Below, piece after piece: positions 11,456 to 23,591 of a stretch of DNA of 64,000 nt (the stretch's first letter is position 1; each line of letters starts with the position of its first letter). Below the pieces are notes generated by a model that did not search any database, was not told where the DNA came from, and saw nothing but the letters and a program-made list of their open reading frames with translations. The position numbers and the translations under genes are program-made. The DNA is from Paraspadella gotoi (taxonomy: Eukaryota; Chaetognatha), in assembly GCA_051294375.1 (NCBI GenBank), contig CM119265.1:9930339-9994338 (forward strand), given 5' to 3'.

Positions 11456-12287
11456 ACTCTTTTTTCCTTCTTATTAGTTTTTTAAGATTTTTTTCATTTT
11501 ATAATGGTTTGTGCCTTTCAAGTTCTCTTTCTTAGCGAGATCTTGCAATTTCAGCTCGACCTATTTATAGTAGTCTCAACCCATTTTTAAAAACTCTTGT
11601 CTCTCTAATTTCCGATGAAAAAGGTTTCCCCACTTTTGATTATTCCTTGAAAAAAGAAAAGCGAGAAAGGTGGCAAAGGGAGAGGGAGGCGTGGGGAGCG
11701 CCATCTTTTTCTCTGCGCTGACGTCATTAAAAGAAGGAAGCGACGTTGACGATCTCTCTCGTCGAATAGGGCGGCAGGGTTGTTGTCGTTGTTGTTTTAG
11801 TCGTCGTTGTTGTTTTAGTCGTTGTTGTTGTGCTTGTTAATTTTGTTTTGTCTTTGAGAGTATCTTAACGAATTTTCAAACTTATCCTAAGTTGGAGTCG
11901 AGAAAATTGGAGAGAACCCGGTCAGGTTCGCCATCTTGCAACGTGTTTACCACGCTCTCGACATCTGGCCTATCAAGCTCTTAATACTGATAAACTACAT
12001 ATACAAGTCATACTTACCAAAAAAAAAAAAAGATCTAACGACGCAAGGATCAAAATTATCTTCCTTGCAATTAACAGTAGCGTTTCCGCGGTCAACATTA
12101 AACCATTTTATCGCGAACATTAACCACAATTCGATACCGGAACAGTTAAAACGAGTCCCCGACCTTTTTCAAATTCTCTCTCCGATTTCTAAACATCTTT
12201 TCAGTTTTTTCTTTCTTTCTTTTTCTTTTTTTTTTGCTTTCTCCTTCACGCAGTCGCACTCTTCTGTTTCGAAATGTCTCTCCATCT
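11456..12287. other. Non-coding stretch, no gene seen
   Basis: Mixed AT-rich and GTT-triplet DNA (TTGTTGTCGTTG around 11780-11835). The open frame at 11936-12295 ends in Ser/Phe low complexity and lacks domain similarity. Confidence 0.5.
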
Positions 12288-12296
12288 CTCTTTAGT

Positions 12297-12681
12297 AAAG
12301 CGTAGTAAAAAGTCTAAATTTAACTTAAATTAAAATTCTAAAAGTGAGGAATAAAATATATCTCTTTTTCAAAAATTCTTTCATTACCTAAGTTGGTCAA
12401 AAATCGGAAAAACCTATATTCTAATCTGAAAATTAAATTTATGTATATTAAATATATATTTTTAAATTTTTAACCTACTTAATGAAAGAATTTTTTAAAG
12501 TCGTGTTATATTTTCCTTCTATCAATTTTTGACGAGGAATTTAAATCTGTGCATCAAAGATTAAAAAAGACCAATTAAAAAAATAAAATCTTAATTTTTA
12601 AAAAAAAATTAATGTTTACTGGTGGTACTTTGTTCTTAAATGACCATTAAAATTTTCATACGTGACTTTCACTGCGCTCTA
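12297..12681 (-). mobile_element. Mutator-like miniature element, copy 2, shortened
   Basis: The element is flanked by a perfect 9 bp duplication CTCTTTAGT at 12288-12296 and 12682-12690. Its ends are AAAGCGTAGTAAAA on the left and, reversed, TAGAGCGCAGTGAAAG on the right. These are the same inverted termini as the elements at 8575 and 39390. It is oriented opposite to them and lacks roughly 200 bp of the interior. Confidence 0.8.
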
Positions 12682-12720
12682 CTCTTTAGTCTTTAACCAC
12701 CAACTTCCCACAACACCTTT

Positions 12721-12723
12721 CTA

Positions 12724-12755
<32 letters not shown>

Positions 12756-12756
12756 C
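12721..12756. repeat. (CTAT)n microsatellite
   Basis: Eight to nine CTAT units. Confidence 0.95.
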
Positions 12757-13480
12757 GTCCATCTATTCTTCACCTTTTTCTCCTTCCACTCCCACACCTC
12801 CCCTTCCACCGCCCATGAGTCTCCGCGCGGCCTCATTAAACTTTAATTTAAAGACTCAGAGCGAAAGAGTTTAATTTTCGGTCGTCGCGGTTTAAAGACC
12901 AAAGAAGAGAGGGGGGGAGAAGAGAGGGAGGGAGGAAGAGGTAGGGAGGGAGAAGGGAGGGGAGGCGAGAGAGGGGGGGGGATTGAGAATGGAGAAAGTG
13001 AAAGGAAAGAAATTGAAGGAAAATAATGTGAAGGAAAAAAAAGAAACGAGTTTTAACAAAAAAAATAGAAGGTAGGAAATGATAAAAGAGAGACGAGGGG
13101 TAATGAAAAAATAGGAGAAGAAAAGGAAGGAATGTATGAAGGAAAAAGAAAGGAAAAGGAACGGATGAATGGACGGAGAGAAGAAGGGAAATATTAATGA
13201 AAAGTTAAATAAAGATAATAGGAAAGAAAGATAACGGAAAATTGGTTAGGAAATGAAAATAAAAATAAATATTCAAATAGATAAAAATAAACGAATGAGA
13301 AAAAATCAAAAACTTAGTATCTCTCTCACGTATCACCGCAGCTCGATCTTTTCTCCCACCAGCTCCGTCGCGCCCTCTATTCCTCGATTCGAGAAAAACA
13401 AAAGACGTGGGATAATAAAAAAAGTTTGTCGGGTAAATGTTTGAGTCTTTCGTCGGTTAATTCTTCTTCTTTATCGCGAC
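12757..13480. other. Purine-rich non-coding stretch
   Basis: GGGAGG- and GAAA-rich DNA from about 12900 to 13250, then AT-rich sequence. No supported gene. Confidence 0.6.
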
Positions 13481-13535
13481 GTCTTGAGCAATTTCGGCGT
13501 CGACCGAATCGACAAACCGAGTCTTTTACTGTCGT

Positions 13536-13640
13536 CGGTTGGTTGTCGTTGTTATCGTCGTCGTCGTCGTCATCGTCGTTATTGTTGTCGTCATTTTCGT
13601 TGTTTTCGTCGTTGTCGTCGTTGTACTCACATTTTTTTTG
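13536..13640. repeat. (GTC/GTT)n triplet repeat
   Basis: Imperfect TCG/TTG triplet tract resembling the interior of the GTC-rich units at 33-37 kb, but without their flanking sequence. Confidence 0.8.
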
Positions 13641-13862
13641 CGTTGTTAAGCTTTTTTCTTTTAATCCAATTTTTTTAATGGCATAAAAAAAACAACAACA
13701 ACAATACTACGACAACCGAGCTTCATCAACAGCGACATCAGCGGCCGAAAAGATAAATCACAAATGTTCATTTTTCACTTCAGGGAAGTAGTTTGGTTTC
13801 CGTCCGTTACTTTCTTACTTTTGATATTTTTTTAGTACTGATGTAGAAAGCGAAAGAGAAAG

Positions 13863-13865
<3 letters not shown>

Positions 13866-13954
<89 letters not shown>
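13866..13954. repeat. (GA)n microsatellite
   Basis: Nearly perfect (GA)n of about 85 bp. Confidence 0.97.
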
Positions 13955-14079
13955 GTGGGCTCCAAAAAAGAGCAATATATATTTTTTGGCGACGGGCAAA
14001 ATATATAGGGGAGACATAAAAGTGATTCATCAACGTCAGAAAATCCAAAAGGGTCGGAGACTCCATTAATGTTTTGCCT

Positions 14080-14566
14080 CTAAACAGACTTGTTAGCGAA
14101 AAACGCGTCTTGTTGTGGTTGATGGGGTGGTTGATGTTGGAAATGCGGGAGTTGATGGAGTTGTTGATATCGATGACGAGGGTGTTGATGGAGTTGTTGG
14201 TGTTAAAGTTGTTGTTGGTTTTGACGGTGTTGACTGTTGACTATCTTGAGAGTGTTTTTGTATTTGTTGAAAATTTTGAATTTTTGGGGTTTTTTGTTTT
14301 AGTTGATTTTTTTGTCACTTTTTTTTAATTAGATATTTATTTTTAACCTTAATATCTAACCTTAATCTTACCTCAACCTTTGATGTTTTTTTTTTTACTG
14401 ACGTTGTTAATTTTTGTGTTGGGTGATGTTGTTGTTTGAGTTGTACATTTGTTCGTGTCTTTAATGTTGTTGTTTGCCATCGTAAAGAAAACGGACGCCA
14501 CGTCCTGAATGCATATCACGCATATCGCCCATGACGCCATCTTTGCGAGAGCTTTTCTAGGAAATG
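14080..14566. other. GTT-rich stretch, no gene
   Basis: Degenerate GTTGATG/GTTGTTG triplets from 14100 to 14250. The open frame over it is Leu/Val/Met/Glu low complexity and lacks splice context. Confidence 0.5.
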
Positions 14567-15235
14567 NNNNNNNNNNATAGAGAGAGAAAAAAGATAAAGA
14601 AGGCGGAAGAAAACAAAGTTGAGAAATTGTTTTGGACTTAGAGAGTTTTTTTTTAGTCTTAACTTTTTAGCTGAGGTAAAGAATAAAGCAAATAAAAGCA
14701 TGTTCGATTGCTCGTGTATTTCTTCACGTATTTTCCAGATGAGGCTGATGTTGTAAACATTGTTACATACCTAGAACAGCACGTAAATTGGTTCTATCAT
14801 TTCCACCAATTTTTTTGTCGGTGACCACATTGTCAATATTCATTTCCCACTGGAATGCCATTGAGACTGAAAATGAGCACTCCGGAATCCCGTCGGGTTT
14901 TCCGCCGAATTTTTAAGNNNNNNNNNNNNNNNNNNNNNNNNNNNNNNNNNNNNNNNNNNNNNNNNNNNNNNNNNNNNNNNNNNNNNNNNNNNNNNNNNNN
15001 NNNNNNNNNNNNNNNNNNNNNNNNNNNNNNNNNNNNNNNNNNNNNNNNNNNNNNNNNNNNNNNNNNNNNNNNNNNNNNNNNNNNNNNNNNNNNNNNNNNN
15101 NNNNNNNNNNNNNNNNNNNNNNNNNNNNNNNNNNNNNNNNNNNNNNNNNNNNNNNNNNNNNNNNNNNNNNNNNNNNNNNNNNNNNNNNNNNNNNNNNNNN
15201 NNNNNNNNNNNNNNNNNNNNNNNNNNNNNNNNNNN

Positions 15236-15764
15236 AAGTAAATAAAGATGTCGCAAATAATACGTAGGAAACAAACAGAATTTTTGATTAGGGAACAAAG
15301 GGAAGAAAAAAGTGGTGCAAAATGTCAAACTCGAAATTCTCCAAAAAAAAAATTTAAAAAGTTAACTGTAACCAAAAAAGTAATAAGACAACTAAAAATA
15401 CGCAAAAACTAACCCAGCATCAGCTAAAAGACTCGTAAACCCATAAATCTTTATATTATGTATGTAAAAAAAACTCGTGTTTTTCGCCAGGGCTATACGA
15501 TTATTAATAATTCCACCAGCTAAAACAACGCGTGGTGCTGATGGCAAGAAAAACGGGGTCATAAAAAGTGTCACGGAAAAGTGTCTTCTCTTAAAAGTCC
15601 ACGTGGTTTCCGGTTTAGCGGTGGGGCGCGTGAGCTTTCAACGTGGCACTTTGGCGTGAATCGTTGGCGTGGGACTTTGGAGCGTCAAAGACGTAATGGC
15701 GTTGTATCGATCGATATAGTAATGTCTGCCATTGTCATAATATAATGCCGATGCGTCCAAGATA
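15236..15764. other. Non-coding stretch after a gap
   Basis: AT-rich sequence with a GC-richer patch containing TGGCGTGAATCGTTGGCGTG near 15650. No gene was recognised. Confidence 0.5.
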
Positions 15765-15945
15765 GCTTGTTTATTGAAAGTAATTTTTTATATTAGTTGT
15801 CAAAATATTTTATTATTTCCCAGTCCCTAATTGAGCCCCCAAAAAAATATTATATCATTTCATCGATAGGGAACCAAGCGATTTGAGAATTAATAAAATA
15901 GACTGTGAGAAAGCCGTGACAATAACCTCTGCAACTCGCTTGTCT
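15765..15945 (+). repeat. Dispersed repeat family R1, copy 3 (rearranged)
   Basis: Contains GATAGCTTGTTTATT, TTATATTAGTTGT, TCATCGATAGGGAA and AGACTGTGAGA blocks also found at 885-1175, but in a changed order. It may be the junction of two fragments. Confidence 0.5.
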
Positions 15946-16302
15946 CTTTTCTTTCCATACTAAATGGCCTTCAGTTTCCAAATTCCCTTTTTTGTTTTTT
16001 TCCCACTTGGAAGTTTTGCCCTAGTTTCTCTCAGTCCCAAAACACCACTGGGCCTTACNNNNNNNNNNNNNNNNNNNNNNNNNNNNNNNNNNNNNNNNNN
16101 NNNNNNNNNNNNNNNNNNNNNNNNNNNNNNNNNNNNNNNNNNNNNNNNNNNNNNNNNNNNNNNNNNNNNNNNNNNNNNNNNNNNNNNNNNNNNNNNNNNN
16201 NNNNNNNNNNNNNNNNNNNNNNNNNNNNNNNNNNNNNNNNNNNNNNNNNNNNNNNNNNNNNNNNNNNNNNNNNNNNNNNNNNNNNNNNNNNNNNNNNNNN
16301 NN

Positions 16303-16880
16303 AAAAAAAAATGGCCGCTTTTTTATGCCCGAGTTTTGACCTTTAACCCGCGATAATAATCGCTCGATAATCACGCAGAGAGTGAACGCGTGAAAATTAG
16401 GGAGGCTTCTCGTGAAAAGGATGACATTGACAAAGGACGAAATCGTCGAGACGACGACGTCAGAGATGACATAGACGAAATTAAGAAAAAGTCGAGAGAA
16501 GAATTTGAAACATTTCCTTTTACCGGCAACGAATTGTAATCATAACGATTAATAAGAAGACTTAACACAGAATTAGTCTTGACAACGACGACGATGATAA
16601 AATAACAACAAACAAAAAATGAAGCCGACGTCAACGACAAAAACTTAAGAAATAAAAAAACAAATTTATCGAGTTTTATTTGTGTCTCCGATTGGCAGCC
16701 GGTATCGTACCGCCATTGGACCGGCATAGCGTCGGCATCGCTCCGGAATTACGTCGGCATCGCGTCTGCGTCGTCAAGGCGCCGGTCGAGTCGTTAAAAA
16801 CTCCTCCGAGTCGATTAATATCTTTGGCGTCGCCATTAAAACTAAGAACACGCGACGCCGGTTTCTACGAGGCGACATAA
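16303..16880. other. Non-coding stretch, no gene
   Basis: GAC/GTC-rich DNA followed by a GC-richer patch with repeated GGCATCG/CGTCGGCATCG motifs (about 16720-16765). No convincing exon. Confidence 0.5.
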
Positions 16881-17127
16881 TTCCATTTCTCCATCTCTCC
16901 ATCATCCTTCTATTCCATTGCAATTCCATCTCTCCATCATCCTTCTATTTCATTGCAATTCCATCTCTCCATCATCTTTCTATTCCCTTGCAATTCCATC
17001 TCTCCATCATCCTTCTCTTTCATTGCAATTCCATCTCTCCATCATCTTCCATTGCAATTCCATCTCTCCATCATCCTTCTATTCCATTGCAATTCCATCT
17101 CTCCATCATTCTATTATCTATTCCAGA
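16881..17127. repeat. 35 bp tandem repeat
   Basis: About seven units of 35 bp, each with TTCCATCTCTCCATCATCC plus TTCTATTCCATTGCAA. One unit is shortened. ORFs over it simply repeat the encoded period. Confidence 0.95.
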
Positions 17128-17736
17128 TTCTTTTGGTGCAGTAGTATTGTATAATGTATATCGTTTGGTTTGGTTTGTTTCACTTTGTTGTCCACTATTC
17201 ACTTGGCCTCTCACTTATTATTCTATCGGAAATATCATTTCTCGCTCAATCAGTCAATGGCTAGTCGGTCTCCCAATGCTCAGTCCCGAAAAGTTAGTCA
17301 GAACAGCAAAAAATCCATATCAATTCCTCACCCTCAATTCCTCACCCCATTCCCAAATAGTTCATTGTTTTGTCGCAGTTCCCCCTCTTTCTCCCAATCA
17401 CGCGAAGCTCCCTCGCTCATCCCTCTCACCCCCCCCCTGCTCCCTCGGCGAATCATGTGGGCGTGGCCGGCGCAGGACGCGTTACGCGGGAGGAGCGGAG
17501 CATAAATCGCGCGCTCGCGGAGCGTTTTTTCCGAAGTGGCGCTCGGGTCAACGTCTCTGGTCGAGGGACGGTTTGGCGGACGTGTCTATTCCAACGGGGT
17601 CTCTGGAAATGTGTGTGGATTTTTATACGGAGTTTTTTAATTGTCTCCAAGTTTTATTTTTCATACTGATTTTATAAATTCATGATTATACATGGCGTTG
17701 ACAGAAAGAACGAGGAAAGAAGGAGTCTACGTAGAC
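17128..17736. other. No gene seen; GC-richer patch
   Basis: 17430-17620 is clearly richer in CG than its surroundings and contains CATAAATCG, so it could be a promoter-like island. No coding exon could be attached to it. Confidence 0.35.
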
Positions 17737-17778
17737 TGACAGACAGACAGATAGATAGATAGATATATATAGATACAT

Positions 17779-17870
<92 letters not shown>

Positions 17871-17872
17871 TG
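17737..17872. repeat. (GATA)n microsatellite
   Basis: About 30 GATA units, with slight interruption near 17765-17790. Confidence 0.97.
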
Positions 17873-18118
17873 ATTTAAATATCCTCTAGAAATGTAATTC
17901 AAAATTTTTCCAAAAACGTCCCGATGAGTCGCCAGGCCCAAAATCATGGTTACTCTTTTGACTGGACATCACATTATCCAACCGATTCATATTCAAAGGC
18001 CCAAGAGCGACGGACGAAGTCTCAAACGGGATTAGGGTCCATCAATCGAAAAAAGGCAGAGATGAGAATTCATTCTTTCCCTCCATTCGTATTTGTTTCA
18101 TAAGTTTTTTTGCCATGA

Positions 18119-18232
18119 AGCTCTCCTCTCTCTCTCTCTCTCTTCTCTCTTCTCTCTCCTCTCTCTCGTCTCTCTCTCTCCTCTCTCTCTCTCACTCTCT
18201 CTCTCTCTTTTCCCCCCCTCTCTCTCAGTATC
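18119..18232. repeat. (CT)n microsatellite
   Basis: Interrupted CT tract. A shorter GA tract follows at 18385-18432, in the complementary sense. Confidence 0.93.
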
Positions 18233-18547
18233 TAGATTTTTTTTCTTCACTTAGCAATCTTTATATTCAAGAATGGAAGCGATTCCCCATTTATCAATTG
18301 TCAGAACGAAGCGTCGCCAGGGACAACGTAAAAACGTTGAAATGGCATCCTTTGGCAACTTCTTGCCGAAGCCGAGTTCGATGGGGAGAGAGAGAGAGAA
18401 AGAAAGAGAGAAAGAGAGAGAGAGAGAGAAAAAAATCGCTGTTGGGGACTTGGCTCTGTTTTCCAAATGCTCCCAATATTATTTTTTAATTCCTGAACTT
18501 AACTTGCACTTTACGTAAATATTAACTCTAATTTGTTCCCACAACAT

Positions 18548-18662
18548 AATCCCATACCGGGATCCCTAAACCTTAACTAATCCTTAACCCTAAACTCTAT
18601 TCCCTAAACTTTAAATTTAATCCCAAACCCAATTCCATAACCCAAACCCTTCCAAAAGCTTA
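18548..18662. repeat. Degenerate CCCTAA-like repeat
   Basis: Clusters of CCCTAAAC, CCTTAACC and CCCAAACC form a decayed telomere-like or CCTAA-type satellite. Confidence 0.5.
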
Positions 18663-19388
18663 AAACTAACCTAATTTTGAAATTTAACTGAATTGGGGCA
18701 CTTTTAAAAAATCTTTCCGATCGGTGTTGGGGATTTTTTTCTCCGTTGAGGCAACAGAATTGAAACAGAAGGAAGAGAGATGAGGCAATAGTTTAAAGGG
18801 AGAGTGTTGAAGGGAAGTCGGTTTAATACGATTATTTACTTTGTTAATATAAGCAATTAATTTGTTTTAATAAATCCTGTACTTACTGACTTCCTAGCTA
18901 TTTTACCAACCCTCGAGAAAGAGTAAGGCAAACTATGACTATGGGTCATGAGCGAAAAGAGTAGGCGTGGCTTCAGTCTCGACGGACGAAGCTGGTTGAG
19001 GTGAACGCGATGCTGAAACAATGAAAAACAGGCGCCTGAAAAAATAAAAAAGATTTAAAAAAAAAAAATAGGGATGAAAATAAAGAGGCAATTTCTATTC
19101 CGTTATTTTATTTATGGTATAAAAACCGGGTTTGGATTTGAAGGCAACGAGGAGGAAAGAGTTTTTTTCTTTTTTCTTTTTTTGTAGTTAAAAAATTCGA
19201 TTTTTTAAAAATGGATGAAAAACGGAAAGTAAAAAAAATTGAAATCGAGGTGAAAGTTGTTTTTTTTTCTGTGATACTCGTTCCGTTGGTTCAACCGACA
19301 ATGTTTTCAATCAAAAAGTAAATGTATCCAACTATGTATACTACATATTACTTTTTTTTACCACTCGTTTTTTATCTTTTTGGCACGA
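18663..19388. other. Non-coding stretch, no gene
   Basis: AT-rich with T homopolymers. No exon-like segment or repeat border was recognised. Confidence 0.55.
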
Positions 19389-19558
19389 CTCTTTCTCTCT
19401 CTCTCTCTTTCTCTTTTTCACTCTCTTTCTCTCTGTCTTTCTCGTCTGAGCTCCTTCCTTTCTCCTTGAAACTTTTTTTCCCAGTCTTCCTTCAAATGCT
19501 CGCCTTCTGTTCCTCTAATTCTTTTCCAACTTCATTCTGAACTCTCTCCTTCTCTTCT

Positions 19559-19614
<56 letters not shown>

Positions 19615-19655
19615 TCTCTCCTCTCTCTCTTTCTCTCTCTCTCCCTTCCTCCTTC
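19389..19655. repeat. (CT)n-rich tract
   Basis: CT repeats broken by TTTC and CTTCC segments, densest at 19552-19643. Confidence 0.9.
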
Positions 19656-20221
19656 CCTCCCACTTCTTTTTTTCCAAATCCTACAGTTAAATCAAAATCT
19701 GTTTCTATATTTCTTCGCCGCCATTCCTCTCCCTTATCAGATTCCTTTATTACTCCTTTCCTTATTAATTTCTATTTTCCCTATCGCCCTCCTTCTTTAT
19801 TTTATTTTTAAACTTCGCCTCTATATTTTTTTATTTTCTTCCCGCCCATAATTCCATATTTATATTTTCCACCTTTTCCACTTTTCCACTTTTCCACCCT
19901 TCCACTTTTTACTTAATAACGTTTCCTCTTTTTTCCTTCATTTTTTCTACTTTTCTAGATCTGTTTTTTTATATCCTATCCCTATCTTCGATTGCATTAA
20001 ATTTCCCCACCCCGTTACTCTTTTCTTTCCTCTCTCACTCTAACTTACCCTCCCCCCTTTCCCCACCACCCCCTCCACTGCCTCCCGCATCTGCGGCTTT
20101 TCTTGTCTTAGAGCAGAGCTTTAAGGGTGATAATCAATCACTTACCTTGGAACCAACCAAAGCTTACCTCCGCAGAAAAACGCAGCAGAGGGAGATTGCG
20201 AAGTAAAGCTTGCCAGCTTTC
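19656..20221. other. Pyrimidine-rich non-coding stretch
   Basis: T/C-rich plus strand with TTTTCCAC repeats near 19865-19905. No gene. Confidence 0.6.
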
Positions 20222-20222
20222 G

Positions 20223-20308
<86 letters not shown>

Positions 20309-20333
20309 TCTCTCTCTTTCTCTCTCTCCTCGC
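20222..20333. repeat. (CT)n microsatellite
   Basis: About 110 bp of CT repeat with few interruptions. Confidence 0.95.
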
Positions 20334-20424
20334 TTCTCACTACCGAAAAGTCAGCTGAGCGAACTGACCCAAGATAATCAAATTTCTTTCTTTTCTCCTT
20401 TTTTTATATGTATTTTTTTCTTCT

Positions 20425-20960
20425 TTTTTAGTCGGATCTGCTTATCAGCAGATCCCGGCTCTATAATTCACTTTGTCGGTCCGTCGGTCCGCCCCTTAAT
20501 CTTGTCGGGCACTCACTTATATCATGTTAGAACATCGAATTATGATGAATTATGCAAAAAAAATGATGTCCGTCTATCCGTCTGTCCGTCTATCCGTCTG
20601 TCCGTCTGTCCGTCTGTCCGTCTGTCCGTCTGTCCGTCTGTCCGTCTGTCCGTCCATCCGTCCGTCCCACCTTAGCAAAAAACACCAATTACTCGTGATT
20701 GGATTGATAGATTGTATTGAAATTTTGTGTGTTGGTAGGGAAGTGTGTGATTGAGCTGGATATGAATTTTCGATGGAATCGTCCGAGTGGAAATGAGTTT
20801 AAATGAAAAAAAATATATTTCACTTTTTAAACACCAATTGCTCATGAGTGGATGGGGCGATTGACCTGAAATTTTGTATGTGGATAGGAAAGTGTGTGAT
20901 CAAGCTGGAAATCAAGTTTCGATGGAATCGTTTGAGTGGAAATGAGTTTAAATGAAATAA
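20425..20960. repeat. Composite repeat: CCGTCTGT array plus duplicated 120 bp unit
   Basis: The left part has a short palindrome, GGATCTGCTTATCAGCAGAT. Then 20570-20665 is an array of the 8-mer GTCCGTCT. After it, a unit of about 125 bp occurs twice. It contains CACCAATT-CTC, GAAATTTTGT-TGT, GATGGAATCGT and GTGGAAATGAGTTTAAATG. A further partial copy of that unit lies at 58876-58970. Confidence 0.8.
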
Positions 20961-22798
20961 ATTAATAAATTAAATTAATAACTAAGTGATTATGCTTTTT
21001 TCTTTTTATATTAAATGTAAATGCAAGATGTATTAATTAATCAAATAATTAATCAGTTAATTAATCAATTAGTCAATTAATTAATCAATAATTATTCAGT
21101 CAATCAATCAAGTCAATTGTTAATAGTATTATTCTCATCGTCATCTTTCTATATAATAATTACTTTCCACTCTTTCTCCCTCTCTTTTTTCACCCATTCT
21201 CTCTCTTCTCTTATCTTTTTCTCTTTCTCACTCGATTTTTTGCATTAAAAATTGTTAATTCTTTTTCAAAAAGGGCTTAAATTATTTTAATGTTTAATTT
21301 TTGGCCTTTAGTAGGGATTGCTGACGCTTCCCCTTTCAATAAAAGATTGCGGTCAACCTTAGTATGTTTATCATCTATTAAAACTACAAAATAAGTCAAA
21401 AACCGAGTTTTAGTTCAAATAAAACGCACCTCACAAATCCTCACAAATTAAAAGTAGGCTTAAAAATTGTTTTGCAGCAAAAGTATTACATTTTTTGCCC
21501 TAATTTTTTAGGTACCAGAAGCACCGTTGATAGGGTATATTTGATTAGAATTGTGGACATTTTGAAGTATTTTCGTTTAACAAATTGTAATAAAATGTAA
21601 AAATGTAAGTTTTTGACCAGTCAATTTAAAAATTAATTAATAGGCAAACCATAGATGACTAATGGCAAATGAACCGACTCAGAAGAAGATAAGAAGGACC
21701 CGGAAGCCGGAGTAAAAAAAATTTTCCTTCAACAGATGCTTGGCGTTCAAATCTCAAGACAAAAGTCAAAATAGACAAAAATGGACATAATTTTTTTGAA
21801 TTAAAAGTAAAAAATATATTGATCTTTGATTAGAATATTCAGCAGATCATTTCAATTAATCCGTTAGTCCAGCCACTTTGTCTGAGGGTTCAAATTTATC
21901 AATTTTGTTGGTAATATTTCAGCAATATTGCAAAAAGTGTTTTTTTGTGTGAATTCCTCGATCAAAATCCTGCCAACAGCGAGAAAGAGAAAAAGTAACT
22001 ACGAAGGATTAAGGGGAAGTCATTGGTGAGCGCACGGTGCTTTAAAAGTAAGTCTACAATATGGCGGAAAGAAGGTAAGGCGGTCTTCCTGTCGTTATTG
22101 TTATTGTTGTTATTGTGTGTTCTGTTTCGCAGACAATCCCTTTCTCTCACTGACTTTCGACAGTTCTTTGATTGACTTTATGAAGTCTCCAAATTCCATC
22201 TCGAGATTCTCCTTTCTCCGCATCTGCTCCTCTTTCAAGATGACATTTCATGCTTGACCATTTTCTTCAAAACCGGGTCCGCTAGAAAATGTAATTTTCT
22301 TTGAAATAATCTCAGTTACGTCTCTTGCGTTGAGAACGTTGCGGCGCGATAGTTTCCTTGGCGCGGATATGGAATTTTTCCTTTGCAGGATGAAGATGCG
22401 TACGCCCCGGCGTGGTCCTTGTCTGACTTTGAACCTTTAACAAGTCCTCAAGCATTTGTTGCGCCGTGAAGTTTTTTTCTACCGAATTCGATCGTTAATG
22501 CGGTTTTCACCTTCTCAAGTGCCTCCGAAAAATTTCCTGATGCCTCGTGCTGTGAAACAATTGAAACAATTGAACAAAAATAATATTGTTTTGATTTATT
22601 TGCAAGTATCAAAATGTTATTAGGCCGTAGTAACAGTTCAGTTTAAGCCCTTGAAAGTGATTTACATGTATTGGCTGCAGTCACTGGTTTCAAACTTGTT
22701 TCCGATTGCGTGTATGAATTCATGAAAAATTGACGGTTGAGTCTTGACTCGACTCGGGACGCTTGACCCCCAATATCTGTACAGCTCTCTCCCTTCTC
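20961..22798. other. AT-rich non-coding stretch
   Basis: Runs of TTAATCAATTAATTAATC near 21030-21110 and otherwise ordinary AT-rich DNA. The 22 kb part is GC-richer, but I could not assemble an exon with matching splice sites there. Confidence 0.5.
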
Positions 22799-22830
22799 TT
22801 TCCCCTTCGCAGGCCCTCTCTCTCTCTTCT

Positions 22831-22879
<49 letters not shown>

Positions 22880-22914
22880 GTCTCTCTCTCTCTCTCTCCT
22901 CTCTTCTCTTTTTT
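22799..22914. repeat. (CT)n microsatellite
   Basis: Interrupted CT tract of about 105 bp. Confidence 0.93.
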
Positions 22915-23135
22915 CCTTGTCTTTTTCAGTCACATTACAACGAACTCGTTCAGCCTTTAGTCACTGTCATCCCTCGGCTATAAAAAGCCCAGTTTCTTAA
23001 ATCTTAAAAAATTAAAAATAAGAAATTTTTCATTACCAAATTTGTCTACCTTTTTCATATTTGTTGGTAAGTACAAAATTAGGTGCCTTTTTTGTTTTGT
23101 TTTGTTTTGACTTTGTTTACAAAGATGTTATCGTT

Positions 23136-23264
23136 AAAATTTTACTTTCGCCGACCGGGGTTTTAGGGTCTTTTTGAGAAATTACTTAAAAATATTTATT
23201 TTTTTTAAAAAAATTAAAAAATACACCCTCTTAACCCTAACCCCGGTCGGCGAAAATAAAATTA
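23136..23264. mobile_element. Short MITE with CTTTCGCCGACCGGGG termini
   Basis: The left end reads TTTTACTTTCGCCGACCGGG. The right end, reversed, reads TTTTATTTTCGCCGACCGGG, giving inverted termini of over 20 bp around a 75 bp AT-rich centre. A second copy, inverted, lies at 62303-62487. It is too short to code. Confidence 0.75.
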
Positions 23265-23400
23265 TGCCGATTATGCCCATTGCTGCATCTTGTATCTGCT
23301 ACGCAACGAAAGAAAGAATCAGAACAAATGGCTCATATTAGTTATTACAACTGCTTTTGTTTCACTCCAGTTTCACGTCCGAGTATTATAAAATTAACTT

Positions 23401-23591
23401 TGTTTGCAAAGTAAAAGAGATTTTATTGTGGTACAACGATTATTATTTTAAATCGGACATGTTTCAGCGCAAAAGTTTTGTCATTTTGAAAAAAACTTTT
23501 GCGCTGATGAAGATTCGCATTAAGAACCGAAACATGTCCGATTTAAAATACTAATCGTTATCACAATAAAATATCTTTTACTTTGCAAACA
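23401..23591. mobile_element. Long palindromic element (foldback MITE)
   Basis: The outer arms are perfect over TGTTTGCAAAGTAAAAGA and its complement at the far end. Nested arms follow: AAATCGGACATGTTTC pairs with GAAACATGTCCGATTT, and GCGCAAAAGTTTT pairs with AAAACTTTTGCGC. One side carries an extra 23-24 bases containing GATGAAGATTCGCATTAAG. The result resembles a hammerhead-type layout (see findings). No coding capacity. Confidence 0.8.

Noticed and set aside
16881-17127. CRISPR-like array
   Set aside because: The 35 bp units are contiguous tandem repeats without spacers, in animal DNA.
17428-17620. CpG-rich block as a gene
   Set aside because: It is GC-richer than the neighbours but no frame joins to exons with splice sites.
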